64,000 nt of DNA from Streptomyces aureocirculatus (GTDB taxonomy: Bacteria; Actinomycetota; Actinomycetes; Streptomycetales; Streptomycetaceae): NCBI RefSeq assembly GCF_000720475.1, contig NZ_JOAP01000005.1, forward strand, positions 1 to 64,000, written 5' to 3'. Below are positions 57,532 through 64,000 of this stretch, piece by piece (the first letter of the stretch is position 1; each line of letters opens with the position of its first letter). The position numbers were made by a program, and so were the translations under genes. Under the pieces are notes generated by a model. It had not been told where the DNA came from. It saw only the letters and a program-made list of their open reading frames with translations, and made no database searches.

Positions 57532-58779
57532 TTGTTCGGAATCGTCAGGCCTTGCAGTCATCGACTCGGGGACCGTCTCAAGGCCGAGTGGATGGCGCAT
57601 CTGTGCGGCCTCTGCCTGGCACTGCGCGGGGACCACGGGCAGTTCGCACGCGTCGTGACCAACTACGACGGGCTCATCATCTCGGTTCTGACGGAGGCTC
57701 AGGCCGAGCGGTCCGAGGGCCACAGGCGCACCGCGGGGCCCTGTCCGCTGCGCGGCATGCGTACCGCGTCCGTCGCCCAGGGGGAGGGGGCACGGCTCGC
57801 CGCGGCCGTCTCGCTGGTGCTCGCGTCGGCGAAGGTGCGTGACCACGTCGTCGACGGCGACGGCCTGTTGGCGCGCGGTCCTGTGGCCGCCGCCGCGCGC
57901 CGGGTGGCGGGGCGATGGGACCGTGCGGGGGCCGGTACGGGCGCTGACGTGGGCTTCGACACGGCGGTCCTGCTCGACGCCGTCGAACGGCAGGGGGGCA
58001 TCGAGGCCTTGGCGGGCCCCGGCACCTCCCTGCTCACCGTCACCGAGCCGACCGAGACCGCGACCGCCGCCGCCTTCGCGCACACCGCCGTGCTCGCGGG
58101 ACAGCCCGGCAACGCGGAGCCGCTGGCCGAGGCCGGGCGGCTCTTCGGAAGGCTCGCGCACCTCCTGGACGCGGTCGAGGACCGGCAGGCGGACGCCGCG
58201 GCCGGTGCCTGGAACCCGCTCACGGCTCTCGGCACGTCCCGCGCCGAGGCCCGGCGGCTCGCCGACGACGCGCTGCACGGCATCCGGCTCGCCCTCGCCG
58301 AGGTGCGGTTCACCGAGAGCAAGCTGGCGCACTTCCTGCTCGTGCACGAACTGACGCGCTCGGTGGACCGCGCGTTCGGCAACGGCTCGTGCGGCCACGC
58401 CCCGCAGCGGACAGGGGGCGAGGCCGGGCACGAGGTGACAGCGCGTGACGGTTCCTGGGGGACGGGCTCTGGTTCGGGCTCTGGTTCGTACGGCGGCGAC
58501 GGGTCCTCGTACGGCTCCGGGAACTACTCCGGGAACTACCGGGACCACTACGGCGGCGGCGGGCACGGCGGTGGCTCCGGCGGCTGGTCGGCGGGGGGAC
58601 AGCCGCCCAAGCCGCGGCGTGGGTTCTGGGCCGGGTGCGCCGTCGCGATCGGGCTGTGCTGTACGTGCCGACTGTGCTGCGCGAAGGAGTACGAGGGGCC
58701 GTGGTCCCGGAAGAAGCGCGAGGGCGTCTGCCGGGACTGCGACTGCGACTGCTGCGAGTGCTGCTCGTGCTGTGACTGA
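57532..58779 (+). CDS. DUF5685-type protein with extreme cysteine-rich tail
   Basis: 415 residues from a TTG at 57532 (GGGGAG 5 bases upstream; protein begins [14 protein letters not shown]). Residues about 1-300 are helical with early Cys pairs (CSHRL, HLCGLC, GPCPLRG). A G/S/Y linker follows ([18 protein letters not shown]), then KPRRGFWAG, a short hydrophobic stretch [15 protein letters not shown], a basic patch and the end [16 protein letters not shown] with 9 Cys in 16 residues. It is divergent from the SepF-like gene. Function unknown; the tail looks metal-binding or, with CC-rich stretches, lipid-modified or membrane-attached. Confidence 0.85.
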   Translation: MFGIVRPCSHRLGDRLKAEWMAHLCGLCLALRGDHGQFARVVTNYDGLIISVLTEAQAERSEGHRRTAGPCPLRGMRTASVAQGEGARLAAAVSLVLASAKVRDHVVDGDGLLARGPVAAAARRVAGRWDRAGAGTGADVGFDTAVLLDAVERQGGIEALAGPGTSLLTVTEPTETATAAAFAHTAVLAGQPGNAEPLAEAGRLFGRLAHLLDAVEDRQADAAAGAWNPLTALGTSRAEARRLADDALHGIRLALAEVRFTESKLAHFLLVHELTRSVDRAFGNGSCGHAPQRTGGEAGHEVTARDGSWGTGSGSGSGSYGGDGSSYGSGNYSGNYRDHYGGGGHGGGSGGWSAGGQPPKPRRGFWAGCAVAIGLCCTCRLCCAKEYEGPWSRKKREGVCRDCDCDCCECCSCCD

Positions 58780-59059
58780 GCCGGGGCGGCGGGGCCTCGG
58801 TGACGGGCTATCAGTGGCGGGGTGCGGGCGGTGCGAGGGGAGGGGGCGCGTACACGTACGCGTGTGAAGGCTGAGCAACGGCGCCGGAGCGCGGATGAGT
58901 TCGGAGAAACTGAGACGGCTGTCCGCATCATGGGACGCGCGGGGCGAGGAGGCCGGGCGCGCGGCGCAGGCGGGACAGGTCAGCTCAGAAGTGCTGACGG
59001 GTCAGTTCGAAAAGCTGAAGGTCAGCTCGAAAGTGCTGACGGGCCAGCGCGGAAGTGCA
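58780..59059. other. region between DUF5685 gene and leader peptide
   Basis: No supported gene. A 93-codon + strand frame from 58895 overlaps the hairpin repeats and has low-complexity character (VLTGQ and VSSKVLTGQ units from the repeats); I do not count it as real. Confidence 0.4.
58979..59040. repeat. three tandem hairpin units
   Basis: GTCAGCTCAGAAGTGCTGAC (58979-58998), a looser GTCAGTTCGAAAAGCTGAA (59001-59019) and GTCAGCTCGAAAGTGCTGAC (59021-59040). The outer two have perfect GTCAGC/GCTGAC stems. They lie directly downstream of the minus-strand leader peptide stop. Confidence 0.88.
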
Positions 59060-59131
59060 TCAACACGACGCCGACCACACGCGACCGAAGTCGATGTGGG
59101 AGCGCCTGACCAGCCACTGCTGTGGATGCAT
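59060..59131 (-). CDS. putative sulfur-metabolism leader peptide
   Basis: 23 residues: MHPQQWLVRRSHIDFGRVW then SASC and stop. This fits the actinobacterial leader-peptide pattern LVxRxHxDxxRxxSAxC that precedes sulfate/sulfonate and cysteine genes, where the ending Cys is thought to sense cysteinyl-tRNA. No sulfur gene follows on the minus strand before the convergent DUF5685 gene, while sulfur-type flavin genes lie on the other side in the opposite direction. No clear Shine-Dalgarno. Confidence 0.55.
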   Translation of the reverse strand: MHPQQWLVRRSHIDFGRVWSASC

Positions 59132-59226
59132 AAGCCCAAGTGGAACAGGCATCCATTTCTCCGTCAACTGCCCTGAGACGTACGGCTCATATTCTGGACA
59201 AGCCTGCGGGCTGCTTCCGGACAGCC

Positions 59227-59257
59227 TTGACAGGGGGCGCGAAGCTTCCCGTAATCT
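59227..59257 (+). promoter_or_regulatory. promoter of the flavin monooxygenase operon
   Basis: TTGACA (59227-59232), a 19-base spacer and TAATCT (59252-59257). It points to the FAD protein gene and predicts a leader of about 185 bases. Confidence 0.65.
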
Positions 59258-59318
59258 CGAAGAGGCGGACCCTTGCTGAGGGGCTGGGTCCGTGTCGGCC
59301 GCGCCCCGGCGCGCGCCC

Positions 59319-59385
59319 CATGTGAAGGCGGCATTGGCTCTGTCGTCTTGTTCGTCCTGCTCATCCTGACGAAAGCCTTCACATG
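59319..59385 (+). promoter_or_regulatory. structured leader: 11-bp inverted repeat
   Basis: CATGTGAAGGC (59319-59329) is perfectly complementary to GCCTTCACATG (59375-59385); an inner TCGTC/GACGA pair (59343-59347 with 59368-59372) can extend it. The left arm contains an ATG-TGA start-stop pair, and the right arm contains the ATG of the coupled 22-codon ORF, so pairing would hide that start. Confidence 0.6.
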
Positions 59386-59451
59386 TCATCCGAGACCCTC
59401 GCCGAAGTCCCCGTCCGTCCGCCGAACCCTGCCGGAAAGCGGACGCGATGA
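59383..59451 (+). CDS. short upstream ORF coupled to the FAD protein gene
   Basis: 22 codons (MSSETLAEVPVRPPNPAGKR, then TR) end in an ATGA overlap with the FAD protein start. Its ATG lies in the right arm of the leader inverted repeat. Such a layout could pass ribosomes to the main gene only when the hairpin opens. No homology is known to me, and no good Shine-Dalgarno precedes it. Confidence 0.4.
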   Translation: MSSETLAEVPVRPPNPAGKRTR

Positions 59452-61943
59452 CCGCCCCGCGGCCCGGGACACCCACCCTGGTGATCGTCGGCGCCGGCCC
59501 GCGCGCCACCGGCCTGCTCGAACGCATCGCCGCCAACGCCCCCGAGCTGTACGGGCACGCGCCCCTGACCATCCACCTGGTCGACCCCTACCCGCCGGGG
59601 CCCGGCCGGATCTGGCGCGAGCAGCAGTCGCCGCTGCTGTGGATGAACTCGCACGCGCGGGACGTCACGATGTTCACCGACGACACGGTCGAGGTCACCG
59701 GGCCCGTGCTGCCGGGGCCCGCGCTGCACGAGTGGGCGGACGTCGAGGGGCAGGCCTTCGCCGGACGGCGGACGCAGGGCGGCTATCTGCGCTGGGTGTA
59801 CGAGAAGGCCGTGGCCGCCCTGCCGTCCGGTGTCACCGTCCGCCACCACGCCTGCCGTGCCACACGTCTGACCGGACCCCGCCGCGGCCCGCAGAAGGTC
59901 TGGCTCGAAGGCGGGAAGTACCCGCTCGTCGCCGACCTCGTCGTCCTCGCCCAGGGGCACCTGGACGCCGAACTCGACGACGAGCAGAGCGATCTCGCCG
60001 CCTACGCCCGGCGCCACGGACTCGTCCACCTGCCGCCCGACTTCACCGCCGACGCCGACCTGAGCGCACTGCGAGGCGGCGAGCCCGTCCTGGTGCGCGG
60101 GTTCGGGCTCGCCTTCGTGGACCTGATGGTGCTGCTCACCGAGGGCAGGGGCGGGCGGTACGAGGGTGACACGTACGTGCCCTCGGGCCGTGAGCCCGTC
60201 CTGCACGTCGGCTCCCGGCGCGGCGTGCCCTACCACTCCAAGATCGGCTACATCTGGGACGACGGCGAGCGGCCGCCACTGCCCCGCCATCTGGGGCCCG
60301 AGCAGATCGACGAGCTCCTCGCGCGCCCCGGCGGGTACGACTTCGCCCGCGACGTGTGGCCCCTGATCGAGAAGGAGCTGGGCTTCGCCCACTACCACCG
60401 CCTGTTCTCCGCCCACCCCGAACGCACCGCCGTCGCCTGGCGGGACTTCGACGAGAAGTACGCGGTCTGCCCGCCCGGCAGCCCCGAACTCGCCGCCCTC
60501 GTCTCGTCCGCCGTACCCGACCCCGCCGACCGCCTCGACCTCACCGCGCTCGACCACCCCCTCGACGGCGTCCGCCACCCCTCGTACGAAAGCCTCCAGG
60601 AGGGCATGCGGGCCTACGTCGCTGCCGACCTCACCCGCCGTCACGACCCCGCGCACAGCCCGGACCTGGCCGTCTTCCTCGGGCTTCTCTCCGTGTACGG
60701 GCAGTTGATGCGGCTCGGCGACATCGGGCCCTGGTGGCACGGCTTCTTCAGCTACCTCGCCTCGGGGCCGCCGGGGCCCCGCCTCAGGCAACTGCTCGCC
60801 CTCTCGCGGGCCGGGGTGGTGCGGTTCCTCGGCGCCGGCATGAGGGTGGAGACGGGCGGGGGAGTGTTCCGGGCACGGAGCGCGACCGTGCCAGGGGCGG
60901 TCGTCGAGGCCCGCGCCCTCGTCGAGGCGCGGCTGCCGCAGCCCACGCTCGCGCGCACCCGTGACCCGCTGCTTCGCGCGCTGCACCTGGACGGTGTCGC
61001 CGAGACCGCCGACGGTCTGCTGTCCGTCGACCCCGCCGACGGCCGCATCCGTGACGCCGGCGGCACCCCGCACCCCCGCCGCTTCGCCCTCGGCCCCCAC
61101 ACCGACGCCCGCGGCGCGGGCGCCTTCACCCGGCCCCGCACCAACAGCCCCTCGTTCCGCCAGAACGACGCCACGGCGCGCGCTGTGCTCGTGTTCCTCG
61201 CGGAGGCACGCGGTTCCCTCGCGGGGGCGCGTGGTTCTGCCGTGCGGGTGCGCGGTTCCCGCGCGGGGGTGCGTGACTCCCTCGCGGGGGCGTGTGGCTC
61301 CCTCGCGGGGGCGGGCGACTCCCTCGCGGCGGCGGGCGGCTCCCTCGCGGAGGCACGCGATGCCCTCGCGGGGGCGCGTGGTTCTGCCGTGCGGGCGGGC
61401 GACTCCCGCGTGGGGGTGCGTGGCTCCCTCGCGGGGGCGGGCGACTCCCGCGTGGGGGTGCGTGGCTCCCTCGCGGGGGCGGGCGACTCCCGCGCGGAGG
61501 TGGGTGACTCCCTCGCGGAGGTGGGTGACTCCCTCGCCGGGGTGCGTGACTCCCTCGCGGGGGCGGGTGACTCCCGCGCGGAGGTGGGTGACTCCCTCGC
61601 CGGGGTGCGTGACTCCCTCGCGGGGGCGGGTGACTCCCGCGCGGAGGTGCGTGGCTCCCTCGCCCGGGTGCGTGACTCCCTCGCCGGGGTACGTGGCTCC
61701 CTCGCGGGGGCGGGCGACCCCCGCGCGGAGGCACGCGAGGCCCTCGCCGGGGCGCGTGGCTCCCGTGCGGGTGAGCGTGGCTCCGGCGTCGGTGAGCGCG
61801 ACGAGGGGGCCGGGCACCCCGCCCCGTACCCGTCCATCACTCCAGGCCCCGCACGGGCCGCGGAGCACTCCGGGAGCCCGGCGGCCCCGGAAGTCCCCCG
61901 CGGCTGCGGGCATCTTCCGTCGAGAGAGGTCCGACCCTCATGA
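59448..61943 (+). CDS. FAD/NAD(P)-binding protein with 29 heptad repeats
   Basis: 831 residues. The catalytic part (1 to about 580) opens with a Rossmann motif LVIVGAGPRATGLLERIAA, has a second nucleotide-binding region around VLVRGFGLAFVDLMVLL, and ends PRTNSPSFRQNDATARAVL, typical of the FAD/NAD(P)-binding proteins found with LLM monooxygenases. Residues 584-786 are 29 heptads of the form (L/R)A(G/E)(A/V)(R/G)(D/G)S, absent from usual family members of about 600 residues. A P/S-rich tail follows. It is coupled by ATGA to the first LLM gene. Reaction unknown; flavin-dependent oxidation or reductant supply is likely. Confidence 0.88.
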   Translation: MTAPRPGTPTLVIVGAGPRATGLLERIAANAPELYGHAPLTIHLVDPYPPGPGRIWREQQSPLLWMNSHARDVTMFTDDTVEVTGPVLPGPALHEWADVEGQAFAGRRTQGGYLRWVYEKAVAALPSGVTVRHHACRATRLTGPRRGPQKVWLEGGKYPLVADLVVLAQGHLDAELDDEQSDLAAYARRHGLVHLPPDFTADADLSALRGGEPVLVRGFGLAFVDLMVLLTEGRGGRYEGDTYVPSGREPVLHVGSRRGVPYHSKIGYIWDDGERPPLPRHLGPEQIDELLARPGGYDFARDVWPLIEKELGFAHYHRLFSAHPERTAVAWRDFDEKYAVCPPGSPELAALVSSAVPDPADRLDLTALDHPLDGVRHPSYESLQEGMRAYVAADLTRRHDPAHSPDLAVFLGLLSVYGQLMRLGDIGPWWHGFFSYLASGPPGPRLRQLLALSRAGVVRFLGAGMRVETGGGVFRARSATVPGAVVEARALVEARLPQPTLARTRDPLLRALHLDGVAETADGLLSVDPADGRIRDAGGTPHPRRFALGPHTDARGAGAFTRPRTNSPSFRQNDATARAVLVFLAEARGSLAGARGSAVRVRGSRAGVRDSLAGACGSLAGAGDSLAAAGGSLAEARDALAGARGSAVRAGDSRVGVRGSLAGAGDSRVGVRGSLAGAGDSRAEVGDSLAEVGDSLAGVRDSLAGAGDSRAEVGDSLAGVRDSLAGAGDSRAEVRGSLARVRDSLAGVRGSLAGAGDPRAEAREALAGARGSRAGERGSGVGERDEGAGHPAPYPSITPGPARAAEHSGSPAAPEVPRGCGHLPSREVRPS
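61197..61805 (+). repeat. 29 x 21-bp coding minisatellite
   Basis: Every unit is exactly 21 bp, with consensus CTCGCGGGGGCGGGTGACTC plus C. Units 1-28 are close; the last (61785-61805) is degenerate. Higher-order copies exist: 61533-61595 and 61596-61658 nearly repeat a 63-bp triplet, and 61407-61448 recurs at 61449-61490. All units keep frame and lie wholly in the FAD protein gene. Confidence 0.98.
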
Positions 61944-63022
61944 CACCGTCCGACCCGGGCCGCGGCCCCCTGCACCTCGCCGCCGCCCTCGACCTGCCCG
62001 GCGTCTTCGACGCCGCCCCCTACACCGAGCTCGCGCGGCTCGCCGAGAGCGGTGCGCTCGACTTCGTCACGCTCGGGGACTCCTTCGCGCGGCACGGGCC
62101 CGACGCCCTGGCCGTGCTCGCCCGGGTGGCCCCCAAGACCGGGCGCGTCGGTCTGGTGCCGACCGTGACGACCACGCACACCGAGCCCTTCCACGTGCAG
62201 GCGGCCGTGGCGACCCTGGACTGGGTGAGCCACGGCCGGGCCGGCTGGCACGTGGCCGTCTCGGCGACCGAGGCCGAGGCCAGGCTGTTCGGGCGCCGCC
62301 GGGTCGCATCCCGCGAGGCGCTGTGGCGGGAGGCGGGCGAAGTCGCCGACGTGGCACGGCGGCTCTGGGACAGTTGGGAGGACGACGCCGAGATCCGCGA
62401 CGCGGCGACCGGCCGCTTCATCGACCGGGACAAGCTGCACCACGTCGACTTCACGGGCGGCACCTTCTCCGTGCGGGGCCCCTCCATCGTGCCGCGGCCG
62501 CCGCAGGGGCACCCGGTGGTCGTCGTCGACGCGACCGACGGCCACACCCGGGAGACGGCGGCCCGGCACGCGGACGTCGCCCTGGTGCGCGCCGCGAGCC
62601 CCGCCCGCGCCGACGCCGTACGCGCCGAACTGCACCGCCGCGCCGCTCAACACGGCCGCAGACCGGGGGAGTTGAGGGTGCTCGCCGCACTGGTCGTGGA
62701 TCTGGGCGGCGGCGAACACGCGGCGCAGCCCGGACACGGCGGCGGCCCGCTGCCCACCGCCGAGGGCCCCCTCTACCGCGGCGGCCCCGTCGACCTCGCC
62801 GAGCTCATCGCCACCTGGCACGGCGCGGGTGCCGTCGACGGCTTCCACCTCACCCCCGTCGAACCGCGGCGCGACCTGGAGCGCCTGGTCAACGGCACGG
62901 TGGCACTGCTCCAGCACCGCGGTCTCTTCCGCACCTTCTACCCGGGCGCCACGCTCCGCGACCACCTCGGCCTGACCCGGCCCGCCAACCGGTACGCCGC
63001 ACTCGCGGGGGACCCCACATGA
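61940..63022 (+). CDS. LLM-class flavin-dependent oxidoreductase
   Basis: 360 residues, bacterial luciferase-like TIM barrel. LHLAAALDLPGVFDAAPYTELARLAE at the N-terminus, LVPTVTTTHTEPFHVQAAVATLDWVSHGRAGWHVAVS in the core and VVVDATDGHTRETAARHADVALV are typical of the monooxygenase group that includes NtaA/SnaA. ATGA overlaps at both ends give tight coupling with the FAD protein and the next LLM gene. Substrates of such operons are often organosulfur compounds; unproven here. Confidence 0.92.
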   Translation: MTPSDPGRGPLHLAAALDLPGVFDAAPYTELARLAESGALDFVTLGDSFARHGPDALAVLARVAPKTGRVGLVPTVTTTHTEPFHVQAAVATLDWVSHGRAGWHVAVSATEAEARLFGRRRVASREALWREAGEVADVARRLWDSWEDDAEIRDAATGRFIDRDKLHHVDFTGGTFSVRGPSIVPRPPQGHPVVVVDATDGHTRETAARHADVALVRAASPARADAVRAELHRRAAQHGRRPGELRVLAALVVDLGGGEHAAQPGHGGGPLPTAEGPLYRGGPVDLAELIATWHGAGAVDGFHLTPVEPRRDLERLVNGTVALLQHRGLFRTFYPGATLRDHLGLTRPANRYAALAGDPT

Positions 63023-64000
63023 CCCGGACGCACAGCAGCAAGCAGATGCACCTCGCCGCCCACTTCCCGGGCGTCAACAACACCACCGTGTGGACGGACC
63101 CGCGCTCGGGGTCCCAGATCGACTTCGCCTCCTTCGAGCATCTGGCCCGTACCGCAGAACGCGGGCTCTTCGACTACTTCTTCCTGGCGGAGGGGCTCAG
63201 GCTGCGGGAGCACAAGGGCCGCATCCACGACCTGGACGTCGTCGGACGCCCCGAGTCGATCACCGTCCTGAACGCCCTCGCCGCCGTCACCGACCGGCTC
63301 GGCCTCGCCGCCACCGTCAACGCCACCTTCAACGAGCCCTACGAACTCGCCCGCAGGCTCGCCTCGCTCGACCACCTCAGCGGGGGCCGGGCCGCCTGGA
63401 ACGTCGTCACGTCGTCGGACGCCTTCACCGGCGAGAACTTCCGGCGCGGCGGCTTCCTGGACCGCGCCGACCGCTACACCCGTGCCGCCGAGTTCGTCGC
63501 CACTGCCCGTGAGCTGTGGGACACCTGGCCGCCCGCGGGGCCCGACGGGCCGCCCGGGGCGCCGCACCCGTTCACGCACCGAGGGCAGCACTTCGACATC
63601 GCGGGGGAGTTCGGCGTCGAGCGCTCGCCGCAGGGCCACCCGGTCGTGATCCAGGCAGGGGACTCGCCCGAGGGCCGCGAGTTCGCTGCCTCCGCCGCCG
63701 ATGTGGTCTTCACACGGCACGGCACCCTGGAGGCCGGGCGCGCCTTCTACGCCGACGTGAAGGGCCGACTCGCGGCGTACGGGCGCGCACCCGACGACCT
63801 GAAGATCATGCCCGGCGTCACCGTCGTCCTCGGGGACACCGCGGCCGAGGCCCAGGAGCGGGCCGCCGAGATCCGCCGGCTACAGGTCTCGCCGCAGAAC
63901 GCGATCCTCGCCGCGGAGCAGGTGTGGGGCGTCGACCTGTCAGGGCACGACCCGGAAGGCCCGCTGCCCGCCGTCGACCCCGATCCGCACTCCGACCTGG
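63019..64000 (+). CDS. LLM-class monooxygenase, NtaA/SnaA/DszA type (partial)
   Basis: 327 codons are inside the window; the gene continues past the right edge. MHLAAHFPGVNNTTVWTDP, FEHLARTAERGLFDYFFLAEG, LSGGRAAWNVVTSSD and RRGGFLDRADRYTRAAEFV, then PVVIQAGDSPEGREFAA, match the NtaA/SnaA/DszA family of FMNH2-dependent monooxygenases (usual length about 440). Its ATG overlaps the previous stop. Together with the preceding genes it forms an operon likely for oxidising an organosulfur or amine compound. Confidence 0.93.
   Translation, partial: MTRTHSSKQMHLAAHFPGVNNTTVWTDPRSGSQIDFASFEHLARTAERGLFDYFFLAEGLRLREHKGRIHDLDVVGRPESITVLNALAAVTDRLGLAATVNATFNEPYELARRLASLDHLSGGRAAWNVVTSSDAFTGENFRRGGFLDRADRYTRAAEFVATARELWDTWPPAGPDGPPGAPHPFTHRGQHFDIAGEFGVERSPQGHPVVIQAGDSPEGREFAASAADVVFTRHGTLEAGRAFYADVKGRLAAYGRAPDDLKIMPGVTVVLGDTAAEAQERAAEIRRLQVSPQNAILAAEQVWGVDLSGHDPEGPLPAVDPDPHSDL

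Noticed and set aside
58895..59176. 93-codon + strand ORF between DUF5685 and the flavin operon
   Set aside because: Its middle is just the hairpin repeats translated, and it overlaps the antisense leader peptide. No conserved look.
59264..59447. SAM or other known sulfur riboswitch in the flavin operon leader
   Set aside because: I see an inverted repeat but none of the conserved sequence cores of SAM-I, SAM-II or SAH riboswitches.
61126..61734. Minus-strand frame of PPRGSH repeats under the minisatellite
   Set aside because: It mirrors the 21-bp repeat and has no conserved extension or start signal.
61197..61805. CRISPR-like array
   Set aside because: The 21-bp units are contiguous and similar throughout; there are no unique spacers, and they are coding.

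Overview
The window is a high-GC actinobacterial chromosome segment, almost certainly Streptomyces. Supporting signs are codon third positions that are nearly all G/C, many GTG starts, four-base ATGA/GTGA gene overlaps, leaderless promoters, resuscitation-promoting factors, a SepF-like protein, and the dispersed intergenic repeats typical of that genus. It opens with the end of an rRNA operon (23S 3' end, 5S, strong terminator). No CRISPR array, prophage, insertion sequence or tRNA was seen.

The left half (about 0.4-36.7 kb) is a conserved housekeeping block. Its order matches the mycobacterial Rv1691-Rv1700 and Rv1708-Rv1713 region: an Arg/Gly/Asp-repeat TPR protein, a HAD phosphatase, tlyA, nadK, recN, pyrG and a Nudix hydrolase, then ald, a ParA-like ATPase with a small ribbon-helix-helix-like partner, scpA, scpB, an RsuA/RluB pseudouridine synthase, tyrA, cmk, a PlsC-like acyltransferase and der. 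Lineage-specific insertions interrupt it: a siderophore uptake operon with an iron box and a decayed binding-protein gene (5.4-8.8 kb), an orphan FtsX-type permease between nadK and recN, a glycosyltransferase/PucR/GH15 group between recN and pyrG, and what looks like the stump of a chorismate mutase gene before tyrA.

The right half (36.7-64 kb) is more accessory. It holds a tandem pair of Rpf-type muralytic proteins, a branched-chain-amino-acid-type ABC transporter whose two permeases and one ATPase are fused into a single 964-residue protein, a divergent binding lipoprotein, a glycosyltransferase pair, a stand-alone cytochrome oxidase subunit I, an I78-like inhibitor, a PAP2 phosphatase, a polytopic membrane glycosyltransferase candidate, an MFS exporter, a glutaryl-CoA-dehydrogenase-like enzyme, a SepF-like protein and a cysteine-rich-tailed DUF5685 protein. 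The window ends inside a flavin/sulfur-type operon: an FAD/NAD(P)-binding protein followed by two LLM-class monooxygenases.

The least ordinary signals are a perfect-length 29 x 21-bp minisatellite coding for heptads at the end of the FAD protein; an apparently orphan cysteine-ending sulfur leader peptide beside a triple hairpin array; a structured leader with a coupled 22-codon ORF ahead of the flavin operon; a 54-codon repeat ORF bridging permease and ATPase in the siderophore operon; a dispersed Streptomyces repeat used as coding linker in the Liv fusion; two P-loop proteins with Arg in place of the Walker Lys; and a ParA/RHH pair beside scpAB.
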